Shown here piece by piece: positions 39,049 to 49,473 of a DNA stretch of 64,000 bases. Made by a program: the position numbers and the translations under genes. Numbering within the stretch: position 1 is the first letter of the stretch; each line of letters starts with the position of its first letter. The notes under the pieces are model-generated. The model was not told the origin of the DNA and did not search any database. It saw only the letters and a program-made list of their open reading frames with translations. Origin of the DNA: Aquabacterium commune (lineage in GTDB: Bacteria > Pseudomonadota > Gammaproteobacteria > Burkholderiales > Burkholderiaceae_C); contig NZ_SNXW01000003.1 of assembly GCF_004362855.1 (NCBI RefSeq), positions 248,001 through 312,000 on the forward strand. Reading direction: 5' to 3'.

Positions 39049-39077
39049 TTGACGTTAACGTCATAAAGGTCTGTAAT
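39049..39077 (+). promoter_or_regulatory. Sigma-70 promoter with overlapping 14-bp palindromic operator
   Basis: TTGACG (39049-39054) and TGTAAT (39072-39077) are separated by 17 bases. The -35 hexamer lies within TGACGTTAACGTCA (39050-39063), a perfect palindrome placed over the -35 and spacer. This is an ideal position for a dimeric repressor. The element resembles operators reported for branched-chain/fatty-acid catabolism regulators such as LiuR, but that match is from memory. Confidence 0.7.
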
Positions 39078-39099
39078 CCTGACAACTTCAGGAGCGACC

Positions 39100-40968
39100 T
39101 TGGCCACTGCACACGCCCATGCCCATGCCCTGTCTGCGGCACCCTCTGCCGCCGCGCCCCCTCTCGCGGCTTACGCTGGCTTCGTGTCACCGCCGCAGCT
39201 CTTGCTGGACACCGCCCAGCGCCTGGGGGCCCACCCGGCCTACTGCGTTCGCACGGAATCGGGTTGGCAAGCCACCTCCTGGGAGGAACACGGGCGCCAG
39301 GTGCGCGACGCGGGCAAGGCACTCATCGGCCTGGGGGTGAAGCGCGGCGATGCCGTCGCCATCCTGAGTTTCAACACCCCCCAGTGGGTCACGCTGGCCT
39401 TCGCTGCCATGGCCATTGGCGCCACGCCGGTGGGCATCTACTGGACCAGTTCGCCACAAGACATCGCCTACATCCTCAACCACTGCAAGGCGTCCGTGCT
39501 GATGGTGGACGAGGCCTCGCGCCTGCAGGCTGTGCACGCTTGCGAAGACGAACTGCCCCACCTGCGCCACATCGTGATGCTGCGCGACAGCGACTCGGCA
39601 CAAGCGCGCAAGCCCGTGATGTCCTGGGACGCGTTCATGAAGCTGGGCGAGGCGGCGCTAGCGCAGGAGTTCGAGCAACGCCTGCAGGCCCTGAGCGCCG
39701 ATGACATCGGCACGCTGATCTACACCTCGGGCACGACCGGCCCCGCCAAGGCCGTGGCGCTCAGCCAGGGCAACCTCTGGTGGGTGGGCCACACGATGCG
39801 GCAACTCTTCGATGTGGACGAGCGCGACCGTGTCATCTCCTACCTGCCGCTGGCCCACATCGCCGAGCAGATGAACTCCATGCACAACCAGGTGCACTCG
39901 GGCTTCACCGTGTACTACGCGCGCAGCATGGAGGAGTTGGGAGATCACCTCAAGGAGGTTCGTCCGACCATTTTCTTCGGTGTGCCGCGGGTGTGGGAGA
40001 AGATGCAGTCGGGCATCGAGGCCAAGCTGGCGCAGGCCACCGGCGTGAAGGCAGCGCTGGCGCGCTGGGCCATGTCGGTCGGGCAACGCTGGCATGCACT
40101 GGACCACGCCGGGCAGCCCGCAGGCCCCTGGTTGACGTTGCAAAAGCAGCTGGCGCATCGGCTGGTGCACCGCAAGGTCAAGGAAGCGCTGGGGCTGGAC
40201 CAGGCCCGTCTGCTGAGCTCAGGCGCTGCGCCCATCGCGCCGGAAAAGCTGCGCTTCTTCGCCGGGCTGGACGTGGTGGTGCGCGAGCTGTACGGGCAGT
40301 CCGAGGTGACGGGGCCGTCCACGCTGTCGCTGCCGGGCAGCACGCGCGTGGGCTCGGTCGGCAAACCCCTGCCGGGCACCGAGATCATGGTGGCCGAGGA
40401 CGGCGAACTGCGGGTGCGCGGGCCGCACCTCTTCCAGTGCTACATGGGCTCGCCACAGGCCACGGCCGACAGCTTCTCGGGCGAGTGGTTGCTCACGGGT
40501 GACCTGGGCCACATCGACGAAGACGGCTACGTCTTCATCACCGGGCGCAAGAAGGACCTGATCATCACCTCGGGCGGCAAGAACATCTCGCCGTCCAACA
40601 TCGAGACGACACTGATGGACGCCCACCTGGTCGAGCACGCCGTGGTGTGTGGCGATGGCCGCAACTACCTGGTCGCCCTGCTCACGCTGGACCCGGTGGC
40701 GCTGGCTGCGTTTGCGAGCCAGCATGGCCTGCTCGACGAGCCGCACTTGCACGAGCACCCGCTGGTGCTGCAGACGCTGCAGGCGGACATCGACCACGTC
40801 AACGCCTCACAGGCGCGCGTGGCCCAGGTGCGCAAGTTCGCGGTGCTGCCGCAATCGCTGAGCGTGGCCTCGGGTGAGCTGACGCCGACCTTGAAGGTCA
40901 AGCGCAAGGTGGTGCTGGAGCGCAACCAAGCGCTGATTGAACTGCTGTACCGCAACGGCACGCACTGA
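39100..40968 (+). CDS. AMP-forming long-chain acyl-CoA synthetase
   Basis: ANL-superfamily ligase of 622 residues that activates fatty acids to acyl-CoA with ATP. The start is a TTG at 39100, supported by AGGAG ending 5 bases upstream. Motifs in order: P-loop-like IYTSGTTGPAKAVALSQ, YLPLAHIAEQ, ELYGQSEVTG, TGDLGHIDEDGYVFITGRKK and the catalytic-lysine region PTLKVKRKVV. The N-terminal HAHAHA segment is low complexity. The length and FAA1/FadD15-type layout point to long-chain substrates. The operator palindrome at its promoter suggests control by fatty-acid or amino-acid catabolites. Confidence 0.93.
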   Translation: MATAHAHAHALSAAPSAAAPPLAAYAGFVSPPQLLLDTAQRLGAHPAYCVRTESGWQATSWEEHGRQVRDAGKALIGLGVKRGDAVAILSFNTPQWVTLAFAAMAIGATPVGIYWTSSPQDIAYILNHCKASVLMVDEASRLQAVHACEDELPHLRHIVMLRDSDSAQARKPVMSWDAFMKLGEAALAQEFEQRLQALSADDIGTLIYTSGTTGPAKAVALSQGNLWWVGHTMRQLFDVDERDRVISYLPLAHIAEQMNSMHNQVHSGFTVYYARSMEELGDHLKEVRPTIFFGVPRVWEKMQSGIEAKLAQATGVKAALARWAMSVGQRWHALDHAGQPAGPWLTLQKQLAHRLVHRKVKEALGLDQARLLSSGAAPIAPEKLRFFAGLDVVVRELYGQSEVTGPSTLSLPGSTRVGSVGKPLPGTEIMVAEDGELRVRGPHLFQCYMGSPQATADSFSGEWLLTGDLGHIDEDGYVFITGRKKDLIITSGGKNISPSNIETTLMDAHLVEHAVVCGDGRNYLVALLTLDPVALAAFASQHGLLDEPHLHEHPLVLQTLQADIDHVNASQARVAQVRKFAVLPQSLSVASGELTPTLKVKRKVVLERNQALIELLYRNGTH

Positions 40969-41012
40969 TCGCACGCTGAGCGCCCACTGAGCCCGCCCAG
41001 CTGCACCGACGT

Positions 41013-42131
41013 TCAAGCTGGCAAGCGCGACAAGGCCTGCTGGTACTGCGGCTGGTGCATCAGCTCGTCCCAGGTCAGCGGCGCGGTTTGCGGCAGCAGG
41101 TCCAGGCGACGCGCTTCGCTGTCCGGGCTCGCCTGCCATTCGCCGCGCTGCAAGGCCTGCTGCAGGCCATCCAGCAGGGCGTCCACCGCCGCGCCATCGC
41201 CCAAGGACTGGTTGCACAGCAGCACCATGTCGCAACCGGCGTTCAAGGCCGCGACCGCGCCCTGGGTGTGGCTGCCGGCCACGCTGGCGCCTTCCATGCT
41301 GAGGTCGTCGCTGAAGATGGCACCGGTGAAGCCGAGCTGTCCACGCAAGATGTCTTGCAGCCAACGCGACGAGAAGCCCGCAGGCGCCGCATCCACCTTC
41401 GGGTAGATGACATGGGCCGGCATCACGCTGGTCAGCGAGGTGCTCAGCCACTCGTAGGGCTTGGCATCGTCGGCCAGGATGGCCTTGAGGCTGCGCTTGT
41501 CCACGGGGATGTCCACGTGCGAATCGGCCTTGACGAAACCGTGGCCGGGGAAGTGCTTCCCGCAATTGGCCATGCCGGCCAGCAGCAGGCCGTGCATCAC
41601 GCTCTTGGCCAGCACCGTGGCCACGCGGGCATCGCTGTGGAAGGCGCGGTCACCGATGACGCCGCTCTCGCCCCAGTCCAGGTCCAGCACGGGCGTGAAG
41701 GTCAGGTCCACGCCGCAGGCGCGCAGCTCGCTGGCCAGCACGTAGCCGCAGGCCGTGGCGGCATCGGTGGCCGCCATGGCACCGGTGCCCTCCCCGCCCT
41801 TGCCATCTTTGAGCCACATCTCGCCCAAGCGGCGCATCGGCGGCACGTGGGTGAAGCCATCGGTCTTGAAGCGCTGCACGCGGCCGCCCTCGTGGTCCAC
41901 GCAGATCAGCACGTCCGGGCGGATGGCCTTGATCTCGGTGCACAAGGTCGTGACCTGGGCGCGGTCCTGCCAGTTGCGCGCGAACAGGATCAGGCCACCG
42001 GTGAGCGGGTGGGCCAGGCGGCGGCGGTCGTCGTCGCTGAGGGTCAGGCCGGCGATGTCGAGCACCACGGGTGCGTGCTGGATGGGGTCGGCGGCGTGGC
42101 CGATGGGGCTGGCGGTGCGCTTGGAAGACAT
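41013..42131 (-). CDS. nagZ: Beta-N-acetylhexosaminidase NagZ
   Basis: Family 3 glycoside hydrolase that removes GlcNAc from muropeptides during cell-wall recycling in the cytosol. The ATG at 42129-42131 gives 372 residues. Recognisable motifs are LICVDHEGGRVQRF, the His-containing KHFPGHGFVKADSHVDIP loop, and IFSDDLSMEG with the nucleophile Asp. It is the last gene of the minus-strand lepA operon, 37 bases after acpS. It converges with the acyl-CoA synthetase, with 44 bases between their ends. Confidence 0.97.
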   Translation of the reverse strand: MSSKRTASPIGHAADPIQHAPVVLDIAGLTLSDDDRRRLAHPLTGGLILFARNWQDRAQVTTLCTEIKAIRPDVLICVDHEGGRVQRFKTDGFTHVPPMRRLGEMWLKDGKGGEGTGAMAATDAATACGYVLASELRACGVDLTFTPVLDLDWGESGVIGDRAFHSDARVATVLAKSVMHGLLLAGMANCGKHFPGHGFVKADSHVDIPVDKRSLKAILADDAKPYEWLSTSLTSVMPAHVIYPKVDAAPAGFSSRWLQDILRGQLGFTGAIFSDDLSMEGASVAGSHTQGAVAALNAGCDMVLLCNQSLGDGAAVDALLDGLQQALQRGEWQASPDSEARRLDLLPQTAPLTWDELMHQPQYQQALSRLPA

Positions 42132-42168
42132 GGCGGCGGATGGGTTCAGGTTGGGGGATGCGGGCGTT

Positions 42169-42600
42169 TCAGGGTTGGCCGGCAGCGGCAGGCACAGGCG
42201 ATCGCGCAGGGTCGGTTTCGACAACGACAAAAGCCTGGGCCAGATCGCCCTCGTCGGTGACGGTGACATGGGCCTGCCAGTGGCGGGCGGCAAACCAGTC
42301 GGCCAGCTCACCGTTGAGCACGATCTGCGGCTGGCCACTCTCGGCATTGAGGATTTCGCAGCGCCGCCACGCCATGGGCATGTGGATGCCCAGGCCAATG
42401 GCCTTGGAGAAGGCTTCCTTGGCCGCAAAGCGGGTGGCCAGGTAGCGCAAGCCACGCACCGGCGAACGGGCCGTGCGGGCTCGCCAGACGGCCATTTCGC
42501 GCTCACCCAGCACCTTTTCGGCGAAGCGGTCGCCGCGGCGGTCCAGGGCCTCGCGGATGCGGCGCACATCGCACAGGTCCGTGCCGATGCCGACGATCAT
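42169..42600 (-). CDS. acpS: Holo-[acyl-carrier-protein] synthase
   Basis: Transfers 4'-phosphopantetheine from CoA to the acyl carrier protein; the acpP gene lies at 55223. The ATG at 42598-42600 overlaps the pdxJ stop as ATGA. Motifs are [12 protein letters not shown], with the metal-binding Asp8, and [11 protein letters not shown], with the second acidic ligand. The 143-residue length is normal. The open frame extends far upstream over pdxJ but has no family content there. Confidence 0.97.
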   Translation of the reverse strand: MIVGIGTDLCDVRRIREALDRRGDRFAEKVLGEREMAVWRARTARSPVRGLRYLATRFAAKEAFSKAIGLGIHMPMAWRRCEILNAESGQPQIVLNGELADWFAARHWQAHVTVTDEGDLAQAFVVVETDPARSPVPAAAGQP

Positions 42601-43412
42601 GCACGGGCCTCGCGTCGGGCGCGGACGGCCTCGGCCTGGAAATCGGCAATCGCCTGGCGCAGCCCCACGAAGATGGCGTGGCCGATCAAGGCATGGCCGA
42701 TGTGGAGCTCTTGCACCTCGGGCAAGGCCGCCACGAGGGCTGTGCTGCTGGGCGCATCGCGGCCTTGCGCCTCGGGCTGGCACAGGGCCAGGCCGTGGCC
42801 CGCGTGGGTGCGCAGGCCCAGGCTGCCCGCATGGCGCAGGCCGGCTTTCAGGCGTGCCAACTCGGCCTGCAGGGCCGCGGCATCGCCGTCCCACCAGGCA
42901 TTGGCCAGGGCGCCGGTGTGCAGCTCCACACAGGGCGCACCGGCCTTGGCCGCGGCATCGATCTGGGCGAAGTCCGCGCCGATGAACAGGGACACGCGCG
43001 AACCCGCCTCGGCCAGCCGACCACAGGCGTCTTTGACGCGGTCGAACTGCCCGACCACGTCCAGGCCGCCCTCGGTCGTGACCTCCTGGCGTCGTTCTGG
43101 CACCAGGCAAACGTGGGCGGGGGCCGTGCGCTCGATGATGTTCAGCATCTCGTCGGTCACCGCGGCTTCGAAGTTCAGCGGCGCGTGCACCAGCGCTTTC
43201 AGCCGGGCGACATCGTCATCGCGGATGTGGCGGCGGTCTTCGCGCAGGTGGAAGGTGACGATGTCCGCGCCGGCCTCCACGGCCAGCAGCGCCGCGGCCA
43301 CCGGGTCGGGGAAGCGCCCGCCGCGCGCATTGCGCACCGTGGCAACGTGGTCGATGTTGATGCCCAGCAAGGGGGCGTCGTGGGCGGTGAGGTGCAGGCC
43401 GGAGAAGGTCAT
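42597..43412 (-). CDS. pdxJ: Pyridoxine 5'-phosphate synthase
   Basis: Condenses 1-deoxyxylulose-5-phosphate with aminoacetone phosphate in vitamin B6 synthesis. The 271-residue TIM-barrel protein starts [20 protein letters not shown] and shows the signature [14 protein letters not shown]. Other typical stretches are [15 protein letters not shown] and [15 protein letters not shown]. Both ends overlap neighbours by ATGA (recO upstream, acpS downstream), so the three genes are translationally coupled. Confidence 0.98.
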   Translation of the reverse strand: MTFSGLHLTAHDAPLLGINIDHVATVRNARGGRFPDPVAAALLAVEAGADIVTFHLREDRRHIRDDDVARLKALVHAPLNFEAAVTDEMLNIIERTAPAHVCLVPERRQEVTTEGGLDVVGQFDRVKDACGRLAEAGSRVSLFIGADFAQIDAAAKAGAPCVELHTGALANAWWDGDAAALQAELARLKAGLRHAGSLGLRTHAGHGLALCQPEAQGRDAPSSTALVAALPEVQELHIGHALIGHAIFVGLRQAIADFQAEAVRARREARA

Positions 43413-44281
43413 GGTTGCTGGAGTTCGATCATGAGCTGGCGTGTTCGCAAGGTGTGCGACCCCAGATGATAGTGAAGGAGCGTGCGCGTGATCGCCTTGA
43501 GGTCAGACATCGCGCTTGACCCCGCGGTGACGCAGGCGGCCATCACCCCAGGCACCACCGACTGGCCCGCCGCCACAGGCCGCACCAAGGCGGCCTCCAG
43601 GGCCAGCAGCACGGTGCCATCCAGTTGCGCAGGGCCGTCGCCTCGCACGCCCGGCTCGCTCGCCTCCACCTGCCAGGGCGTGGCCCGCACGCCCAGCTCG
43701 GGGTGCAAGGTGTGGCCCTGCCCTGCCTGCACGGGCGCGGCGCCCACGGTCTCGACCGACAGCTCCGGCAACAGGCCCAGCTGGCGCAGCAGCACGAGCT
43801 CGAAGGCGCGCAAGGCCGCCGTCAGCAGGCTGGGCTGGGTCAGGCCCTGCAAGGCATCGGCATAGGCATCGAACAGCTCGGGATGGGGATCGTGGCGCGC
43901 CAACAAGCGCATCAACAACTCGTTGAGGTAAAAGCCCGGCAACAAGGCCGCGCCCCCAGGCCAGGCCGGTCCGCCCGCCCACTCGGCCTGGCGCAAGAGC
44001 CAGACCTCGGCCTCGTCGGCCCGCTTGGCACCAAAACCCACGTGGATGCGCTGGAACGGCATCAGCACCGGCCGCAACTGCGAGTACGGGCGCTTGGCGC
44101 CCTTGGCCACGGCCATCACCTTGCCCTGCTCGCGGCAGAACAGCTCCAGGATCAGGCTGGACTCGCTCCAATCGTGGCTGTGCAGCACATAGGCCAGCGA
44201 GCCGGCGCGCGCCGATGGCGCACGCCCAGACGCGGCCCGCGCAGGGGCAGCCGTGGTGGACCGCGAAGCCGACTTGGCCAC
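43409..44281 (-). CDS. recO: DNA repair protein RecO
   Basis: RecO works with RecF and RecR in loading RecA at single-strand gaps. The 290-residue product begins at a GTG at 44279-44281, followed by a 25-residue Ala/Arg/Ser-rich extension. It continues with the OB-fold N-domain (LAYVLHSHDWSESSLILELF), then KGAKRPYSQLRPVLMPFQRI and the helical domain FYLNELLMRLLARHDPHPEL. No zinc-finger cysteines are seen, as in other proteobacterial RecO. It lies 14 bases after era and overlaps pdxJ by 4 bases. Confidence 0.96.
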   Translation of the reverse strand: MAKSASRSTTAAPARAASGRAPSARAGSLAYVLHSHDWSESSLILELFCREQGKVMAVAKGAKRPYSQLRPVLMPFQRIHVGFGAKRADEAEVWLLRQAEWAGGPAWPGGAALLPGFYLNELLMRLLARHDPHPELFDAYADALQGLTQPSLLTAALRAFELVLLRQLGLLPELSVETVGAAPVQAGQGHTLHPELGVRATPWQVEASEPGVRGDGPAQLDGTVLLALEAALVRPVAAGQSVVPGVMAACVTAGSSAMSDLKAITRTLLHYHLGSHTLRTRQLMIELQQP

Positions 44282-44295
44282 CTGCCCTCAGCGGC

Positions 44296-45324
44296 TCACT
44301 CGTAGCCGTAGGTGCGCAGGCGGGCGTCGTCATCGGCCCAACCCGAACGCACCTTCACCCAGATCTCCAGGAAGACCTTGCGGCCCATCAGGCGCTCCAG
44401 CTCGGTGCGGGCCTCGGTGCCGATGCGCTTGAGGCGCTCGCCTTTGTCGCCAATCACCATGCCCTTGTGCTGCTCGCGCTCCACGATGATGGTCGCCGCG
44501 ATGCGCACCATGCCGGTGGACTTGGCGTTGCCGGGCTGGGGCGGCTCGTCGGTGTACTGGTCGATGACCACCGTCGAGGTGTAGGGCAGCTCGTCACCGG
44601 TCAGGCGGAAGAGCTTCTCCCGGACCATCTCGCTGGCCAGAAAGCGGTCGGATCGGTCGGTCAGAGCATCTGCGTCGTACCACCAGGCCTGCTCGGGCAG
44701 GTAGGGGCGCACGATGTCCAACAGGCGGCGTGTGTCGTCTTCCTTCTTGGCCGACAGCGGCACGAACTGCGTGAACGGGTGGCGCTCCTGCATGGCCTGC
44801 AGCCAGGGGAAGAGGTCCTCGCGGCGGTGGATGAGGTCCAGCTTGTTGGCCACCAGCAGCACCGGGCGGTCGGTCGGCAACAGCGCCAAGACCTGGGCGT
44901 CGTCCGGACCGAATCGACCGGCCTCGACCAGGAACAGCACCACCGCCACGTCAGACAGTGTGGCCTGCACGGTCTTGTTCAGGTTGCGGTTGAGCGCTGC
45001 CGTGCCGCGCACCGTGTGGCGCGTCTGGAAGCCCGGCGTGTCCACGAACACAAATTGCGCATCGCCATGGCTGCAGATGCCGGTGATGCGGTGGCGCGTG
45101 GTCTGGGCCTTGCGCGAGGTGATCGACACCTTCTGCCCCACCAGGGCATTGAGCAGCGTGGACTTGCCCACGTTGGGCCGACCCACGATGGCGATCAGGC
45201 CACAGCGCTGCTGCGCAGCAGGCACTGCCGCGTCCCCAGCGGCATCGCCATGGCGGGCCATGGTCAGCTTGGACAGCATCTGGTCCAGCGAGGGGTTCAC
45301 ATCATCGGCGGGGGACTTGGGCAT
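44296..45324 (-). CDS. era: GTPase Era
   Basis: Era couples 16S rRNA 3'-end maturation and 30S assembly to GTP hydrolysis. The 342-residue protein has an N-terminal extension of about 35 residues. Then come the G1 motif [18 protein letters not shown]3 VDTPGF and G4 NKLDLI. The C-terminal KH domain is visible as [20 protein letters not shown]. It lies between rnc and recO, the conserved order. Confidence 0.98.
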   Translation of the reverse strand: MPKSPADDVNPSLDQMLSKLTMARHGDAAGDAAVPAAQQRCGLIAIVGRPNVGKSTLLNALVGQKVSITSRKAQTTRHRITGICSHGDAQFVFVDTPGFQTRHTVRGTAALNRNLNKTVQATLSDVAVVLFLVEAGRFGPDDAQVLALLPTDRPVLLVANKLDLIHRREDLFPWLQAMQERHPFTQFVPLSAKKEDDTRRLLDIVRPYLPEQAWWYDADALTDRSDRFLASEMVREKLFRLTGDELPYTSTVVIDQYTDEPPQPGNAKSTGMVRIAATIIVEREQHKGMVIGDKGERLKRIGTEARTELERLMGRKVFLEIWVKVRSGWADDDARLRTYGYE

Positions 45325-45389
45325 GGCTCAGCGGGGCAAACAGGCAGCAAAAACAAAGGAAACATCGACGCAACGCAGGAACGCCCGCC

Positions 45390-46208
45390 TCAAGGCCCGG
45401 CGTCGTCCAGCTTGCGCTTGGGCGCTTTGCGCAACACCACGGGCGGTGCGGCGGCACCCGCCTTGGCGCCCTTCAAATCGGCAGGCGCCAGCGCCATCAC
45501 GCGCTCCAGGGCCACCTGGGCCGCGGCCTGCTCGGCAGCGCGGCGCGACAAGCCTTCACCGCTGGCAGACAGCTGCAACTCGGGCATCTCGCACACCACC
45601 ACGAACACCTGCTCGTGGGCTTTGCCACGGGTGGCCTCGATGCGGTATTGGGGCACCGGCATCTTGCGCCCCTGCAGCCATTCCTGCAAGGCCGTCTTGG
45701 CGTCCTTGCTCCAACGCTCTTCCTGGGTTTCGGCCAGCACCGGCTCGAACAAACGCACCACCAGCGCGCGGGCGGTGTCGAAGCCGGCATCCAGGTACAC
45801 CGCGCCGATGATCGCCTCCAGCGCATCGGCCAGGATGGACGGCCGCTGCGCGCCACCGCCCTTGGCCTCGCCCTCGCTCAGGCGCAGCACGCTGGGCAGG
45901 CCCAACTGCACCGCCAGGTGGTGCAGCATGTCCTGTCGCACCAGGTGGGCCCGCACGCGCGTCAGATCGCCTTCGGCGCTGCGGTCGAAGCGGGTGTAGA
46001 GCAGGTCAGAAATGCCCAGGTCCAGCACCGCGTCGCCCAGGAACTCCAGGCGCTCGTAGTGGTCCTGCCCGAAACTCTTGTGGGTCACGGCACGCCGCAG
46101 CAGCTCCGGCTGACCAAAGGTGTGGTCCAGGCGCTGCTGCAGTGTTTTCAAATCCATGGCCGGCGTGCCCAGCGCCGAAGCCACCGCCTCGGCGGGGGGC
46201 TGCTTCAC
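45390..46208 (-). CDS. rnc: Ribonuclease III
   Basis: Cleaves double-stranded RNA, including the rRNA precursors. The ATG at 46206-46208 overlaps the stop of the DUF4845 gene as ATGA, fixing the start; the product is 272 residues. The RNase III signature is ERLEFLGDAVLDLGISD. A second acidic site lies in PSILADALEAIIGAVYLD, and the double-stranded RNA-binding domain starts near DAKTALQEWLQGR. A C-terminal Ala/Lys-rich tail of about 35 residues is additional to the enteric length. Confidence 0.98.
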   Translation of the reverse strand: MKQPPAEAVASALGTPAMDLKTLQQRLDHTFGQPELLRRAVTHKSFGQDHYERLEFLGDAVLDLGISDLLYTRFDRSAEGDLTRVRAHLVRQDMLHHLAVQLGLPSVLRLSEGEAKGGGAQRPSILADALEAIIGAVYLDAGFDTARALVVRLFEPVLAETQEERWSKDAKTALQEWLQGRKMPVPQYRIEATRGKAHEQVFVVVCEMPELQLSASGEGLSRRAAEQAAAQVALERVMALAPADLKGAKAGAAAPPVVLRKAPKRKLDDAGP

Positions 46209-46588
46209 TTCGACTGGCCCTTGAACTTGATGACCAGGTAAACCGGGTCCACCAGCGCGATTTCCTTGTCGTACGCAAAGCGGATGACGATCTTGTCGTC
46301 TTCCTTGGCGACGTCCAGGTCACGCCCAGACCGGATGGCCTCCACGCCGTACTCGATCTGCAGGTAGCGGTCATAGGCCGCACGGATCTCGGGCACGGTG
46401 CTGCCGCCCTCACGGGCCGCCTTGTTGACCATGCTCTGGATGGTGCGGAACTCCGACAGCGCCGGCGCCACCTTCATCACCAGCAGCGCCAGCATGGAGA
46501 TGACGACCGCCCAGAAAATCAGGCCGATGAGGGTGAAGCCCTGCTGAGCGCGTGCGGGCCCAGTGGCGTGACGTGGCATCAGGTTCAT
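46205..46588 (-). CDS. DUF4845 small membrane protein
   Basis: A 127-residue protein with a prepilin-like N-terminus: a short basic leader, then QQGFTLIGLIFWAVV and a hydrophobic helix, followed by a soluble periplasmic domain. The Gly-Phe-Thr-Leu start of the helix resembles type IV prepilins, but the residue expected to be Glu5 is not. The family sits between lepB and rnc in Burkholderiales and its function is unknown. Spacing is 15 bases from lepB, with a 4-base overlap with rnc. Confidence 0.88.
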   Translation of the reverse strand: MNLMPRHATGPARAQQGFTLIGLIFWAVVISMLALLVMKVAPALSEFRTIQSMVNKAAREGGSTVPEIRAAYDRYLQIEYGVEAIRSGRDLDVAKEDDKIVIRFAYDKEIALVDPVYLVIKFKGQSK

Positions 46589-46603
46589 CGTGTCGGTCCT
46601 TGC

Positions 46604-47575
46604 TCAGTGGAAGGTGCCAAAGCGCTTGATGTCGCCGAAATTCATCCAGATGACGAAAGCCTTGCCGACCAGATTGCGGTCAGGCACGAAGCCCCAGAAG
46701 CGCGAGTCTTGCGAGTTGTCGCGGTTGTCGCCCATCACGAAGTAGTGGCCGGGCGGCACCTTGCAGACCACGCCTTCGCCACTGTATCGGCAGTTTTCCT
46801 TGAAAGGAAAGTCTTCCACGGCCTGCGGCGGCACGAAGGGGGGGCGGTCCTTGTCCACCAGGATGCGGTGCTCGCGGCCCATCAGCTGCTCGCTGAACTG
46901 GAAGGAGTAACGCAGGCTGTCGGCGTCGTAGTACTCGGCCAGCGGCGTCTGCTCGATCGGCGTGCCATTGATGGTCAGGCGCTTGTTGAGGTAAGCCACC
47001 GTGTCGCCCGGCAAACCGACCACGCGCTTGATGTAGTCCAGGTCCGTGTTGACCGGGTAGCGGAACACCATCACATCGCCCCGCTGCGGTTCGTTGTTGT
47101 CGATGATCTTCTTGTTGATCACCGGCAGGCGGATGCCGTAGTGGAATTTGTTGACCAGGATGAGGTCACCCACCACCAAGGTGGGGATCATCGAGCCCGA
47201 CGGGATCTTGAAGGGCTCGAACAGGAAGGAGCGCATCAGGAAGACCGCGCAAATCACCGGGAACAGGCCCGCGGTCCAATCCAGCCACCAGGGCTGCATC
47301 AGCAGCTTGTCGCGCGCGGCGGCCACATTGCCGTCCACCTCGTTGATGCCTTGCATGGCCAGCGTCGCACGGCGCGCCTGGTCTTGCTGCACCAGTTGCG
47401 CTGCGGCCGCTTCACGCTCCGGGCGGAACTTGTAGCGCTCGGCCAGCCAGTAAGCCAGCGTGATCACCGACATGACAAAGAGCAACAGCGAGAAATTGCC
47501 GTGCCAGCGACCGGTGTACCAGCCTCCCAGGTACACGGCCAGGACCGCATAAAACAAACCAGTGATCAGACTCAT
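46604..47575 (-). CDS. lepB: Signal peptidase I
   Basis: Inner-membrane protease that removes signal peptides from secreted proteins. The ATG at 47573-47575 is preferred over a TTG one codon upstream because GGAAG precedes it. The product has 323 residues. Transmembrane helices occur near residues 5-17, 29-44 and 103-114. The catalytic Ser128 is in KIPSGSMIPTL and the general base Lys183 in DYIKRVVGLPGD. GDNRDNSQDSRFWG (box E) is also present. It lies 12 bases after lepA, the operon order that gave lepA its name. Confidence 0.98.
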   Translation of the reverse strand: MSLITGLFYAVLAVYLGGWYTGRWHGNFSLLLFVMSVITLAYWLAERYKFRPEREAAAAQLVQQDQARRATLAMQGINEVDGNVAAARDKLLMQPWWLDWTAGLFPVICAVFLMRSFLFEPFKIPSGSMIPTLVVGDLILVNKFHYGIRLPVINKKIIDNNEPQRGDVMVFRYPVNTDLDYIKRVVGLPGDTVAYLNKRLTINGTPIEQTPLAEYYDADSLRYSFQFSEQLMGREHRILVDKDRPPFVPPQAVEDFPFKENCRYSGEGVVCKVPPGHYFVMGDNRDNSQDSRFWGFVPDRNLVGKAFVIWMNFGDIKRFGTFH

Positions 47576-47590
47576 CAATCTTCCAGGGTG

Positions 47591-49399
<1,809 letters not shown>

Positions 49400-49437
49400 A
49401 AAAAAAAGGCACGTCAAAAGGAGTGACGCGCCTTCCA
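49400..49437 (-). terminator. Terminator-like hairpin abutting the lepA start codon
   Basis: On the minus strand AAGGCGCGTCA pairs with TGACGTGCCTT (11 pairs, one G-U) around CTCCTTT. Further Ts run up to the lepA ATG. It could end transcripts from upstream or act as an attenuator of the whole lepA operon. Confidence 0.65.
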
Positions 49438-49473
49438 ACAAAAACGTATGGCAACTGCTTGTTGGACCTCCAT
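49414..49473 (-). CDS. Putative 19-codon leader ORF of lepA
   Basis: An ATG at 49471-49473 opens [19 protein letters not shown] and stops with TGA inside the loop/descending arm of the hairpin before lepA, 14 bases before the lepA ATG. It has no strong Shine-Dalgarno (GAGGG lies about 14 bases upstream). The ATG overlaps TACAAT, a possible -10 box; if transcription starts there, this ORF would not be translated from its ATG. Whether it is a real peptide is unknown. Confidence 0.3.
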   Translation of the reverse strand: MEVQQAVAIRFCWKARHSF

